From positions 18,652 to 82,651 of the forward strand of contig NZ_AWEZ01000060.1 of NCBI RefSeq assembly GCF_000468755.1: DNA of 64,000 bases. The letters are read 5' to 3'. Both the position numbers and the translations under genes were made by a program. Source of the stretch: Olsenella profusa F0195 (GTDB lineage: Bacteria > Actinomycetota > Coriobacteriia > Coriobacteriales > Atopobiaceae). The notes beneath the pieces are model-generated. The model did no database searches. It saw only the letters and a list, made by a program, of their open reading frames with translations, and was not told the DNA's origin. Positions 1 through 9,807 of the stretch are shown here, piece after piece. Each line of letters starts with the position of its first letter. The first letter of the stretch is position 1.

Positions 1-2
1 AG

Positions 3-488
<486 letters not shown>

Positions 489-568
489 CCAGCGTGCTGG
501 AGCGCGCCGGCACGGCGTCCCCATCCGTGGTTTCTGACAAGGCCTACGCAGGAGAAGAAGGTTTATAC

Positions 569-1165
569 ATGGCAGGAATTGAAGCGATTGTCGCGGCTAT
601 CGCCCAAGAGGCGGATGAGTCCGCTCTGCACATCGTGGCTGACGCCGAGGATGCCGCGCAAAAGACGCTCGATGCCGCCCATGCCTCTGCCAAGGGGGAG
701 CTGGAGGCCGAGCGTGCCAGGCTTGCCGATGATGCCGAGCTGGCACGGCGAAGGACGAAGTCCAAGTGCGACATGATCGTGGGGCAGCGTCGCCTTGCCA
801 ACAAGCAGGCCCTCGTCCAGTCTGTTCTGGAGAGGGCCAAGGACGAGCTGCGCTCCCTGGAACCAGACGCCTACTTTCCCATGCTGTTGCAGTTGGTTGG
901 GCGCTATGCGACGTCGGGGACCGGCACGCTGCTGCTCTCGGCCGCCGATGAGGCGCGCATGCCACCCGACTTCGAGGAGCGCGCGAACGCCCTCGTGCGT
1001 GAGAGGGGCGGCTCCCTCAAGGTGGAGGGCGTGGACGAGGACCTTGGCGGCGGATTCATACTGCGCTACGGACTCGTCGACGTGAGCTGCACGCTGGACG
1101 CCCTCTTTGCCGAGCGTGCGGACGAGCTACGCGATCGTGTGGCGCAGCTGCTCTTTCAGGAGTGA
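569..1165 (+). CDS. ntpE: V-type ATP synthase subunit E (peripheral stalk)
   Basis: The 198-residue protein is the peripheral-stalk subunit that links the catalytic head to the membrane. The N-terminal half is Ala/Glu/Arg/Lys-rich helix, typical of subunit E, followed by a globular C-terminal half ending in LLFQE. I chose the ATG at 569 (MAGIEAIV) because GGAGAAGAAG lies at 551-560; the open frame begins at 494 but its extra residues look like read-through of the spacer. It lies between subunits K and C in the usual operon order. Confidence 0.88.
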   Translation: MAGIEAIVAAIAQEADESALHIVADAEDAAQKTLDAAHASAKGELEAERARLADDAELARRRTKSKCDMIVGQRRLANKQALVQSVLERAKDELRSLEPDAYFPMLLQLVGRYATSGTGTLLLSAADEARMPPDFEERANALVRERGGSLKVEGVDEDLGGGFILRYGLVDVSCTLDALFAERADELRDRVAQLLFQE

Positions 1166-1169
1166 GGCC

Positions 1170-2141
1170 ATGAGGGACTCTGACTACATATTCGCGGTCG
1201 CCAGGATTCGCGTCCTGGAGAAGGGGCTGCTGTCTCCGGAGGACATCCGGCAGCTGGTGGCACTCAAGGACACGAGCGCGGTGCTCTCGTTCCTGAGGGG
1301 CCGCGGCTGGGGGGACGGCTCACAGGATGCCGATGGCGCCCACATGCTGAGGACCGAGGAGGCCAAGGTGGACGCCTCTATACAAGACCTCGGTCTCGAC
1401 CAGCGCCTTCTGGAGGTCCTCGACCTGCCCGAGCGCTACCACAACCTCAAGGTTGCCATCAAGGAGCTCTCGTTTGGCACCGTCGTCCCGGAGGCCTACT
1501 ATTCCCTCGACGGGTTTGGGAGGGGCGAGCTCACGCATGCGATCTCCGCGCAGGAGTTCTCGCTGCTGCCGGATGACATGGCGCGCGCTGCGCGCCGGGC
1601 CCTGGATGTCATGGCTGCGTCATCGGACGCCCAGTGGTGTGACGTCATCCTGGACAAGGCCTGCCTCCAGGCGATGGCTGCCGCCGCGGCCTCCTCGGGA
1701 AGCGATCTGCTCGTCTCATATGTGCGGATGTTTGTGCAGAACGCAGACCTCAAGATCGTCCTGAGGGGGGCACGCACCGGCAAGGGGCGGCGCTTCCTCG
1801 AGGAGGCGACCTGTCCCGTCGAGGGCATGGACACGAGCGCCCTCATCCGCCATGCCCTGGCAGGGGAGCAGGAGCTGTTGGACTATCTCGACGATTCCGA
1901 TCTTGACGCCGCCGCATCGGCCATCAGGAAATCCTCGGCCTCGTTCGAGCAGTGGTGCGAGTCGCGCCTCCTGGACGTGCTGAAAGGGCAAGGCTCCAAC
2001 ATCATGTCGCCCGGTCCCATCCTCGCGTTCGTCCTGAGGAGACATGCGGAGATTCGCAACGTGCGCATCCTGTTGACGGCGAAGGCGAATGGCTTTGGGG
2101 ATGACGCGGTTCTCGAGAGGATGTGCATAGCGAATGGATAG
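1170..2141 (+). CDS. ntpC: V-type ATP synthase subunit C (rotor-to-head connector)
   Basis: The 323-residue protein (archaeal AtpC / eukaryotic subunit d type) is a helical funnel that joins the central shaft to the proteolipid ring. The start MRDSDYIFAVARIRVLE is characteristic of the family. The ATG at 1170 lies four bases past the subunit E stop, with AGGAG of its site inside the end of that gene. A longer frame back to 1107 would overlap subunit E and is rejected. The 3' end overlaps the subunit F start by 8 bp, implying coupled translation. Confidence 0.88.
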   Translation: MRDSDYIFAVARIRVLEKGLLSPEDIRQLVALKDTSAVLSFLRGRGWGDGSQDADGAHMLRTEEAKVDASIQDLGLDQRLLEVLDLPERYHNLKVAIKELSFGTVVPEAYYSLDGFGRGELTHAISAQEFSLLPDDMARAARRALDVMAASSDAQWCDVILDKACLQAMAAAAASSGSDLLVSYVRMFVQNADLKIVLRGARTGKGRRFLEEATCPVEGMDTSALIRHALAGEQELLDYLDDSDLDAAASAIRKSSASFEQWCESRLLDVLKGQGSNIMSPGPILAFVLRRHAEIRNVRILLTAKANGFGDDAVLERMCIANG

Positions 2142-2457
2142 GATTGCCGTGCTGGGTGACTACGACAGCATCTATGGCTTCGGCGCCCTTGGGCTGGAGG
2201 TCATTCCCGTCTCTCCGGACGACCCTGACGCCTCATCGAAGCTCGAGGGCCTCGTGGAGGCTGGCTACGGCATCATCTATGTGACCGAGGAACTGGCACA
2301 GGTGCTGTCTTCGACGATCGCGGCCTATCGGGAGCGGCCGCTCCCGGCAATCGTGTCCATTCCTGGCATCAAGAACAATACCGGCAGCGGCGTCGAGGCC
2401 GTTCGGCACAGCGTCGAGCAGTCGGTTGGCAGTGACATTCTGTTTGGCAGCAAGTAA
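2134..2457 (+). CDS. ntpF: V-type ATP synthase subunit F (central shaft)
   Basis: The 107-residue protein has the start MDRIAVLGDYDSIYGFGALG, typical of the small V-ATPase shaft subunit (called G in the E. hirae ntp operon). The Rossmann-like beta-alpha pattern and the motif IIYVTEELA support the family. It would bind subunit D in the rotating shaft. It overlaps subunit C by 8 bp and is followed after 18 bp by subunit A. Confidence 0.9.
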   Translation: MDRIAVLGDYDSIYGFGALGLEVIPVSPDDPDASSKLEGLVEAGYGIIYVTEELAQVLSSTIAAYRERPLPAIVSIPGIKNNTGSGVEAVRHSVEQSVGSDILFGSK

Positions 2458-2475
2458 GAGGAAGGCGGCCACCCT

Positions 2476-4248
2476 ATGAGTAGCACGGGTGTAATCAAGA
2501 AGGTTGCGGGCCCCCTCGTCGTCGCGTCGGGCATGCGCGACGCGAACATGTTCGATGTCGTGCGCGTGAGCGAGGAGAAGCTCATCGGCGAGGTCATCGA
2601 GATGCACGGCGACGAGGCGTCCATCCAGGTGTATGAGGAGACGCAGGGGCTGGGTCCCGGCGAGCCCGTCGTCTCGACGGAGCGCCCACTCTCCGTCGAG
2701 CTCGGTCCCGGGCTCATCGGCTCCATCTACGACGGCATCCAGCGCCCCTTGGACAAGCTCATGGAGACCACCGGCAGCAACCTCCTGGGACGTGGCGTGA
2801 GCGTGCCGGCCATCGACGAGGAGAGGCTCTGGGAGTTCGTGCCCACCGCCAAGGTGGGCGATGAGGTTCAGGAGGGCGACGTCATCGGCACCGTCCAGGA
2901 GACCAAGGTGGTCTCTCATAAGATAATGGTCCCTACTGGAAGGCGGGGCACGGTTACCGAGATCCAGGCTGGATCGTTCACCGTGCGTGACGTCGTTTGC
3001 ACCCTTTCGCGCGATGGCGTGCAGGAGGGCCTGACGATGGCCCAACACTGGCCTGTGAGGCAGGGGAGGCCCTACGCCACGAAGCTCCCGCCGAACATGC
3101 CCCTCATTACCGGCCAGCGCGTCATTGACGCGTTCTTTCCCATCGCCAAGGGCGGCGTGGCCGCGGTTCCCGGCCCCTTCGGGTCGGGCAAGACGGTCAT
3201 CCAGCACCAGCTGGCAAAGTGGGCCGAGGCGGACATCGTCGTCTACATCGGCTGCGGGGAGCGCGGCAACGAGATGACGGACGTCCTCAACGAGTTTCCC
3301 GAGCTCAAGGATCCCAAGACGGGCGAGTCGCTCATGGAGCGCACCGTGCTCATCGCCAACACCTCGGACATGCCCGTGGCGGCGCGCGAGGCGAGCGTCT
3401 ACACGGGCGTCACCATCGCCGAGTACTTTCGTGACATGGGCTACTCCGTTGCCCTCATGGCCGACTCCACCTCGCGTTGGGCCGAGGCCCTGCGCGAGAT
3501 GAGTGGCCGCCTCGAGGAGATGCCAGGCGAGGAAGGCTATCCCGCCTACCTGGGCAGTCGCCTGGCACAGTTCTATGAGCGCGCCGGCCGTGTCATCTCG
3601 CTCGGTTCCGAGGGACGTGAGGGGCAGCTCTCTATCATCGGCGCCGTCTCGCCCCCGGGCGGTGACATCTCCGAACCCGTCTCCCAGGCCACCCTGCGCA
3701 TCGTCAAGGTGTTCTGGTGCCTCGACAGCGAGCTTGCCTATCAGCGCCACTTTCCGGCCATCAACTGGCTGAGCAGCTACAGCCTCTACCTTGACAACAT
3801 CGGACCCTGGTTCTCGAAGAACATCGCGGAGGACTGGATGGACATCCGGCAGAGGCTCATGAGCCTGCTGCAGGACGAGTCCTCCCTCAACGAGATCGTC
3901 AAGATGGTGGGCATGGATGCCCTGTCACCCCAGGACCGCCTCAAGATGGAGGCCGCCCGCAGCACGCGCGAGGACTTCCTGCACCAGAACTCCTTTGACG
4001 AGGTCGACACCTACACCTCGCTTCCGAAGCAGTACTACATGATGAAGCTGGTCCTGGCATTCTACGAGGAGGGCGTTCGTGCCCTTGAGGGTGGCATGGA
4101 CATCGAGCGGCTGGTGCACATGGATGTGCGCGAACGCATCGGGCGCTACAAGTACACGCCCGAGAAGGATTGCGAGCCGGAGTTCGAGGCCGTCAGGGAT
4201 GCCCTCTCCACGGAGATTCAGAGCATCGCCAACGAGCAGGAGGATTAG
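2476..4248 (+). CDS. ntpA: V-type ATP synthase catalytic subunit A
   Basis: The 590-residue catalytic subunit binds and hydrolyses or makes ATP. It has the N-terminal barrel (residues about 5-70), the bulge or non-homologous region of A subunits (about 115-190), Walker A GPFGSGKT near residue 235, Walker [18 protein letters not shown], and a helical C-terminal domain. The length is normal for the family (about 580-600). The ATG follows GAGGAAGG at 2458-2465. A 505-residue open frame on the opposite strand is only a shadow. Confidence 0.97.
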   Translation: MSSTGVIKKVAGPLVVASGMRDANMFDVVRVSEEKLIGEVIEMHGDEASIQVYEETQGLGPGEPVVSTERPLSVELGPGLIGSIYDGIQRPLDKLMETTGSNLLGRGVSVPAIDEERLWEFVPTAKVGDEVQEGDVIGTVQETKVVSHKIMVPTGRRGTVTEIQAGSFTVRDVVCTLSRDGVQEGLTMAQHWPVRQGRPYATKLPPNMPLITGQRVIDAFFPIAKGGVAAVPGPFGSGKTVIQHQLAKWAEADIVVYIGCGERGNEMTDVLNEFPELKDPKTGESLMERTVLIANTSDMPVAAREASVYTGVTIAEYFRDMGYSVALMADSTSRWAEALREMSGRLEEMPGEEGYPAYLGSRLAQFYERAGRVISLGSEGREGQLSIIGAVSPPGGDISEPVSQATLRIVKVFWCLDSELAYQRHFPAINWLSSYSLYLDNIGPWFSKNIAEDWMDIRQRLMSLLQDESSLNEIVKMVGMDALSPQDRLKMEAARSTREDFLHQNSFDEVDTYTSLPKQYYMMKLVLAFYEEGVRALEGGMDIERLVHMDVRERIGRYKYTPEKDCEPEFEAVRDALSTEIQSIANEQED

Positions 4249-4250
4249 CC

Positions 4251-5624
4251 ATGGCCACGGAGTATCGCACCATCCAAGAGGTTGCCGGCCCACTCGTCCT
4301 GGTGAGCGGCGTCGAGGGCGTCACCTACAACGAGCTGGGCGAGATCACGCTCGCCGACGGCCAGACGCGCCGTTGCAAGGTCCTTGAGGTCGATGGCACG
4401 AACGTTCTCGTGCAGCTCTTCGAGTCTTCTACGGGCATCAACCTCTCCGACAGCAAGGTGCACTTCCTGGGCAGGGCAATGGAGTTGGGCGTCTCCGGCG
4501 ACATGCTCGGACGCGTCTTCGATGGCGTGGGCGGGGTCATCGACGGGGGTCCGGAGATCCTTCCGGAGACACGCATGGATATCAATGGTCGACCCATGAA
4601 CCCCTATGCGCGCTCGTATCCCTCCGAGTTCATCCAGACGGGCATCTCTGCCATCGATGGCTTGAACACGCTGGTCCGTGGCCAGAAGCTGCCGATCTTC
4701 TCGGCCTCGGGTCTGCCCCATGCGCAGCTTGCCGCACAGATCGCGCGACAGGCCAAGGTACTTGGCACCGAAGAGGAATTCGCCGTCGTCTTTGCCGCCA
4801 TGGGCATCACCTACGAGGAGGCACACTACTTCGAGGAGTCCTTCAAGGAGACGGGCGCCATCGATCGCACGGTCCTGTTCGTGAACCTTGCCAACGACCC
4901 CGCGGTCGAGCGCATCTCCACGCCGCGCATGGCCCTGACGGCCGCGGAGTACCTTGCGTTCGAGAAGGACATGCACGTCTTGGTCATCATGACCGACATC
5001 ACGAACTATGCCGACGCCCTGCGTGAGATCTCCGCGGCGCGCAAGGAGGTTCCGGGAAGGCGTGGCTATCCCGGCTATATGTACACTGACCTTGCGCAGA
5101 TGTATGAGCGGGCGGGACGTCAGCATGGCAAGAGGGGGTCAATCACGATGATCCCCATCCTGTCCATGCCCGAGGATGACAAGACGCACCCGATTCCCGA
5201 TCTGACGGGCTATATCACCGAGGGTCAGATCATCCTGAGCCGCGAGCTCTACCGCTCGGGCGTGACGCCGCCCATCGACGTCCTGCCCTCGCTCTCGCGC
5301 CTGAAGGACAAGGGCATCGGCGGGGGGAAGACCCGTGCCGATCATGCTGCGACCATGAACCAGCTCTTCGCCGCCTATGCGCGCGGCAAGGAGGCCAAGG
5401 AGCTCATGGTAATCCTGGGTGAGGCCGCCCTGACCGACATCGACCTCATCTATGCCAAGTTCTCCGAGGAGTTCGAGGCGCGCTACGTCTCGCAGGGCAA
5501 CGAGACGGATCGCGGCATCCAGGAGACCCTCGACCTCGGCTGGGATCTCCTGCGCATACTTCCTCGCTCCGAGCTCAAGCGCATTCCCGATGCCATGCTC
5601 GACGAGTACTACGAGAAGGACTAG
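4251..5624 (+). CDS. ntpB: V-type ATP synthase subunit B (non-catalytic nucleotide-binding)
   Basis: The 457-residue protein is the regulatory B subunit that alternates with A in the head. The start [18 protein letters not shown] and the segment around [20 protein letters not shown] are diagnostic, and as expected no intact Walker A motif is present. The ATG at 4251 follows the subunit A stop by two bases and AGGAGGATTAG supplies the ribosome site. The open frame extends upstream to 4170 but that part overlaps subunit A out of frame. Confidence 0.96.
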   Translation: MATEYRTIQEVAGPLVLVSGVEGVTYNELGEITLADGQTRRCKVLEVDGTNVLVQLFESSTGINLSDSKVHFLGRAMELGVSGDMLGRVFDGVGGVIDGGPEILPETRMDINGRPMNPYARSYPSEFIQTGISAIDGLNTLVRGQKLPIFSASGLPHAQLAAQIARQAKVLGTEEEFAVVFAAMGITYEEAHYFEESFKETGAIDRTVLFVNLANDPAVERISTPRMALTAAEYLAFEKDMHVLVIMTDITNYADALREISAARKEVPGRRGYPGYMYTDLAQMYERAGRQHGKRGSITMIPILSMPEDDKTHPIPDLTGYITEGQIILSRELYRSGVTPPIDVLPSLSRLKDKGIGGGKTRADHAATMNQLFAAYARGKEAKELMVILGEAALTDIDLIYAKFSEEFEARYVSQGNETDRGIQETLDLGWDLLRILPRSELKRIPDAMLDEYYEKD

Positions 5625-5698
5625 AAGGACTAGGCCCTCGCGTACCGACCACCGAGGGGCGGTACCGGGAGTCTCACGAGGCATGAAGGAGGTGGAGG

Positions 5699-6358
5699 AT
5701 GCCCGGAGCACAGGTCAACCAGACGCGCATGGAGCTCTCGCGCCAGAAGGGGCGACTGGCGACGGCCGTCAAGGGCCATCGTCTGCTCAAGGACAAGCGT
5801 GACGAGCTGATGCGCGAATTCCTCGATCTGGTGCGTGTGAACATGGAGCTGCGGCGGAGGGTGGAGGACAAGATCGCCGATGCCAACCGCAATCTCGCCT
5901 TGGCCAAGTGCACCATGTCGGAGGAGGTCCTCAAGGAGGCCTTGATGGCCCCTAGACAGGAGGTCTATCTCACGTCGAGCACACGCAACATCATGAGTGT
6001 GAACGTGCCGGTGTTCTCGGTGCAGACGAGGACCTCGGACGAGAATGACATCTACTCGTACGGTTATGCGTTCACCTCGAGCGACCTTGACGGCTCGGTG
6101 CGCATGCTCGCAGAGATCCTGCCCGACCTGCTCAAGCTCGCCGAGGTGGAGAAGTCGTGCCAGCTCATGGCTGCCGAGATCGAGAAGACGCGCCGTCGCG
6201 TGAACGCCTTGGAGCACGTCATCATCCCAGAGGCGCAAAAGAACATTCGCACGATCGGCATGCACCTCGATGAGAGCGAGCGCAGCACCCAGGTGCGCCT
6301 CATGAAGGTCAAGGACATGGTGATCAAGGATGCACGCGGCGACAAGCACGTTGCCTGA
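5699..6358 (+). CDS. ntpD: V-type ATP synthase subunit D (central shaft)
   Basis: The 219-residue protein is a long antiparallel helical hairpin forming the central rotor shaft. The start with QVNQTRMELSRQKGRLATA and the C-terminal segment RRVNALEHVIIPEAQKN are typical of the family. GAAGGAGGTGG at 5685-5695 precedes the ATG. It is the last gene of the operon and is followed by a GC-rich hairpin. Confidence 0.94.
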   Translation: MPGAQVNQTRMELSRQKGRLATAVKGHRLLKDKRDELMREFLDLVRVNMELRRRVEDKIADANRNLALAKCTMSEEVLKEALMAPRQEVYLTSSTRNIMSVNVPVFSVQTRTSDENDIYSYGYAFTSSDLDGSVRMLAEILPDLLKLAEVEKSCQLMAAEIEKTRRRVNALEHVIIPEAQKNIRTIGMHLDESERSTQVRLMKVKDMVIKDARGDKHVA

Positions 6359-6430
6359 CGGGTCGGCTTCGTGACGGCGTGAGATGTGCAAGGCCTGCCA
6401 CCGTGCCCGACTTCGTGCCCTGTCGTGTGG

Positions 6431-6448
6431 CCCCCGCTTTGGCGGGGG
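6431..6448 (+). terminator. Probable terminator after the V-ATPase operon
   Basis: CCCCCGC and GCGGGGG form a 7-bp stem around a four-base loop, followed by TTTGCG. The U tract is short, so termination may be partial. Confidence 0.5.
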
Positions 6449-6490
6449 TTTGCGCGCCCACTCGGCTATGCGGCGCTACCGCTCGTCGAC

Positions 6491-6550
6491 TCAAATGGAA
6501 ATATGGTGGCAATCGATTAGAAATGTTTCTATACATTTTCTATTCTAATG
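6491..6550 (+). promoter_or_regulatory. AT-rich promoter/operator region upstream of grdX
   Basis: This is a sharp AT-rich island in GC-rich DNA, directly before the glycine reductase genes. It holds a perfect inverted repeat TAGAAA-TG-TTTCTA (6518-6531) overlapping TATACA (6530-6535), a plausible -10 box. The arrangement suggests an operator over the promoter. The regulator is unknown; the TetR or LysR proteins encoded at 30.4 and 32.7 kb are candidates by proximity only. Confidence 0.5.
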
Positions 6551-6592
6551 ACAGTGAAGATTTCTAATATCCAAGGAGCGCACTGCAGGCAG

Positions 6593-6970
6593 ATGGGATA
6601 TGTCGTGGTCACGAACAATCCACTGGTCTTGTTGGAGCTTTCGGGAGACCATACGGTTGACTTTGCTGAGCAGACCTACCTCGAGCTGCTTGAGCGGGTA
6701 CGTAGCATGGTGCACGAGGGCTCAAGGATCCTGAGCCATCCCCAGGCGGGAGGCGTTCAGTCCGGAGAGACCCCGTATCGCTCCATCCTTGTCCAACCGG
6801 TGCATGGCCCGGTGGATGTGGACTCGCTCAAGCTGATCGAGTCGGCCATAGCCGCGACGCGCAAGTTCCAGAACAAGACGCCACTCTACAAGGAGGGCGT
6901 GAGCAGGGATTTCCAGGTTGTTGACCTTGCGCTCATCAGAAGCGGAATCGAGTCGGCCGATGCCATGTAG
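6593..6970 (+). CDS. grdX: GrdX family protein
   Basis: The product is about 125 residues, starting MGYVVVTNNPLVLLEL. It matches the GrdX family, small proteins of unknown role found at the front of glycine/betaine/sarcosine reductase operons. The TNNP motif near the N-terminus is the family's clearest signature. I chose the ATG at 6593, with AAGGAG at 6573-6578; an in-frame ATG at 6548 would lie at or near the expected transcription start and has no ribosome site. It begins the grd gene set and is about 100 bp before grdE. Confidence 0.82.
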   Translation: MGYVVVTNNPLVLLELSGDHTVDFAEQTYLELLERVRSMVHEGSRILSHPQAGGVQSGETPYRSILVQPVHGPVDVDSLKLIESAIAATRKFQNKTPLYKEGVSRDFQVVDLALIRSGIESADAM

Positions 6971-7075
6971 GAAGCGTGCGCCTGGCCATCCCACCCGCTC
7001 GCGCGGCCACGAGCCAACCGGCCCACCTTTTTTCGCATGTGCCCATAGGCTCCCATAAAGGAGGAGGTAGTCAGA

Positions 7076-8356
7076 GTGAAGTTAGAGTTGGGAAGGATAC
7101 ACGTCGAAGACGTGGTCTTCGCAGACAAGTCAAGGATTGACGCGGGTGTGCTGTACGTCTCGAAGGATGAGCTTACGCCTATCGTGCTTTCGGACGAGCA
7201 CCTTGAGGCCGTCGAGTTCGACATAGCAAAGCCCGGCGAGTCCGTGCGCGTCACTCCCGTAAAGGACGTCATCGAGCCTCGCGTCAAGGTCGAAGGTTCC
7301 GGTGGTATCTTCCCTGGGGTCATCGCAAAGGTCGACACCGTGGGAAGTGGCAAGACCTACGCCCTCAAGGGCATGGCGGTCGTGACGGCAGGCCCCATCG
7401 TAGGATTCCAGGAGGGCGTCATCGACATGAGCGGCCCTGGTGCCGACTACACACCGTTCTCCAAGACGTTCAACCTGGTCATGGTCTGCCAGCCGGTCAA
7501 GAACATCGAGCGGCACGAGTACGAGCAGGCAGTGCGCTTTGCCGGCCTCAGGGTGGCCACCTTCATCGGTGAGCTTGCGCGCGAGCTCACGCCCGACGAG
7601 ACCGAGACCTACGAGACGCCCGACATCGTGGAGGGCATGAAGGCCTACCCGGATCTCCCACGCGTCGGCTACGTCCAGATGCTCCAGAGCCAGGGTCTCC
7701 TCCACGACACCTATGTCTATGGGGTGGACGCCAAGAAGGTCCTTCCCACCATGCTGTATCCCACCGAGGTCATGGATGGTGCCATCGTCTCGGGCAACTG
7801 CGTGAGCGCGTGCGACAAGAACCCCACCTATGTCCACGAGAACAACGGCGTCGTGGAGGAGCTTTACAAGCAGCACGGCAAGACCATCAACTTCGTGTGC
7901 CAGATCGTCACGAACGAGAACGTCTACCTTGCCGACAAGGAGCGCTCGTCCAACCAGACCGCCAAACTGTGCCACATGCTGGGCCTGGATGGTGTGGTCA
8001 TCTCGCAGGAGGGTTTCGGCAATCCCGACACCGACCTCATCATGAACTGCAAGAAGATCGAGGCCGAGGGCATCAAGACCGTCATCATCACCGACGAGTA
8101 CGCAGGCCGCGACGGCAAGTCACAGTCCCTTGCCGACGCCGACCCGGCGGCTGACGCTGTGGTGACGGGCGGAAACGCCAACGAGGTGATCGTCCTGCCA
8201 AAGATGGACAAGGTCATCGGGACCCTCGCTTACATCAACAAGATCGCCGGCGCCTCGGAGAGCACGCTGCGCGAGGATGGGAGCCTTGAGGTCGAACTAC
8301 AGGTCATCACCGGCGCAACCAACGAGACGGGCTTCGGCTACCTGAGCGCCCGATAG
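7076..8356 (+). CDS. grdE: Glycine reductase component B proprotein GrdE (pyruvoyl-forming)
   Basis: The 426-residue proprotein of the substrate-specific component B is cleaved into two chains, leaving a pyruvoyl group that forms a Schiff base with the amino group of glycine. The conserved cleavage site GNCVSACDKNP is present, with Asn241-Cys242 at the scissile bond. A GTG start is preceded by AGGAGGAGGT (7058-7068). It is followed after 9 bp by grdB, its partner. The full length and the intact cleavage motif argue for glycine or sarcosine specificity; the substrate cannot be settled from sequence alone. Confidence 0.95.
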   Translation: MKLELGRIHVEDVVFADKSRIDAGVLYVSKDELTPIVLSDEHLEAVEFDIAKPGESVRVTPVKDVIEPRVKVEGSGGIFPGVIAKVDTVGSGKTYALKGMAVVTAGPIVGFQEGVIDMSGPGADYTPFSKTFNLVMVCQPVKNIERHEYEQAVRFAGLRVATFIGELARELTPDETETYETPDIVEGMKAYPDLPRVGYVQMLQSQGLLHDTYVYGVDAKKVLPTMLYPTEVMDGAIVSGNCVSACDKNPTYVHENNGVVEELYKQHGKTINFVCQIVTNENVYLADKERSSNQTAKLCHMLGLDGVVISQEGFGNPDTDLIMNCKKIEAEGIKTVIITDEYAGRDGKSQSLADADPAADAVVTGGNANEVIVLPKMDKVIGTLAYINKIAGASESTLREDGSLEVELQVITGATNETGFGYLSAR

Positions 8357-8365
8357 GAGGTAGGC

Positions 8366-9679
8366 ATGGCAAAGTTGAGGATAGTTCACTACATCAACCA
8401 GTTCTTTGCCCAGATTGGCGGTGAGGAGAAGGCTGACTACCCCCTGGAATACCGCGATGGCAAGTACGTGGGTCCGGGACTGGCGTTCATGCAGGCATGG
8501 GGTAACGAGGCCCAGATCGTCGGCACCATCGTATGTGGCGACAGCTACTTCGGCGAGAACATCGACAAGGCGACGTCCGAGGTCGTGGAGATCGTCAGAA
8601 AGGCCAAGCCCGACCTGTTTCTGGCTGGTCCCGGCTTCAATGCCGGACGCTACGGCGTAGCCTGCGCCACGGCCTGCGCCGCCGTCGAAGAGCGGCTGGG
8701 CATCCCCACGCTCACGGGCCTCTACGTGGAGAACCCTGGCGTCGACATGTTCCGCGACAAGATCTACATCGTCTCTACCAAGAATAGTGCCGCCGGCATG
8801 CGTGGCGCCGTCAAGGTCATGGCGCCGCTCGCGCTCAAGCTTGCCCGTCACGAGAGGATCGGCGCCTCGGTGGAGGAGGGCTACATCCCCCGCGGGCAAC
8901 GCGTCAACTTCTTCGAGAGGGAGCGTGGCGCAAGGCGCGCTGTCGACATGCTCATCAAGAAGCTGGACGGGCGTCCGTTCGTCACGGAGTATCCCATGCC
9001 CTCCTTTGACAGGGTGAATCCTGTCTCTCCCGTCACGGACCTCTCGCACACAAAGGTGGCCCTCGTGACCTCGGGTGGCATCGTGCCCAAGGGCAACCCC
9101 GACCACATCGAGAGCTCAAACGCCTCCCACTTTGGTGAATACGACATCACGGGTGTCATGGACCTCACGTCCGATGCCTACGAGACCGCCCACGGCGGAT
9201 ACGATCCGGTCTGCGCCAACGAGGACGCCGACCGCGTCTTGCCTGTCGACGTCATGCGCGACCTCGAGCGCGAGGGGGTCATCGGCTCTCTTCACAACAA
9301 GTTCTACACTACGGTCGGTAACGGCACCGCCGTCGCATCCGCAAAGAAGTTTGGTGGGGAGATAGCCCAGAGGCTCAAGGAGGACGGTGTCCAGGCCGTC
9401 ATACTCACCAGCACTTGAGGCACCTGCACTCGTTGCGGCGCAACGATGGTCAAGGAAATCGAGCGTGCGGGCTTCCCCGTGGCTCATATGTGCACGGTCA
9501 CGCCAATCTCGATGACGGTTGGGGCAAATCGCATCGTTCCGACGATTGCGATTCCCCATCCTTTGGGCGACCCCTCCCTGGATGCCGACGACGAGAAGAA
9601 GCTCCGTCGCGAGCTCGTCGAGAAGGCCCTGGGGGCGCTTGGGACCCCCATCGACAAGCAGACGATCTTCGAGGACTAA
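8366..9679 (+). CDS. grdB: Glycine reductase component B selenoprotein GrdB (Sec at in-frame UGA)
   Basis: The full protein is 437 residues if the UGA at 9416-9418 is read as selenocysteine 351. The reading frame continues without interruption through TSTUGTCTRCGATMVKEIER, the canonical GrdB active-site context, to a UAA at 9677-9679. Sec attacks the alpha carbon of the glycine Schiff base held by GrdE and passes the carboxymethyl group to GrdA. Conventional gene calling would split the gene at 9418. GGAGG at 8356-8360 precedes the ATG. A hairpin 12 nt past the UGA is the likely SECIS. Confidence 0.96.
9431..9445 (+). promoter_or_regulatory. Putative bacterial SECIS hairpin in grdB
   Basis: CGTTGC and GCAACG pair perfectly around a GGC loop, beginning 12 nt after the recoded UGA. 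Position and short GC-rich apical stem fit the bacterial SECIS bound by SelB. A similar hairpin sits 11 nt after the UGA of selD. Confidence 0.6.
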
Positions 9680-9807
9680 CAGGGCCTACGGGCGGCGCAT
9701 CGGACAGCCTGGTGCACCGCCCGCAAGCTCTGGGCTGACCCTGACGCGTGCCCCCAAAGCTCAGCCATGTCCTGGCATGGGAGGCACAGACCTAGGAAGG
9801 AACCCAC

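Noticed and set aside
2233..3750. 505-residue open frame on the minus strand opposite V-ATPase subunit A
   Set aside because: High-GC codon bias opens the antisense frame; the plus strand encodes a clear, full-length subunit A.
9416..9418. grdB ending at the UGA, followed by a separate small gene
   Set aside because: Frame, motif UGTCTRCGATMVKEIER and the presence of tRNA-Sec, selA and selB show recoding as Sec.
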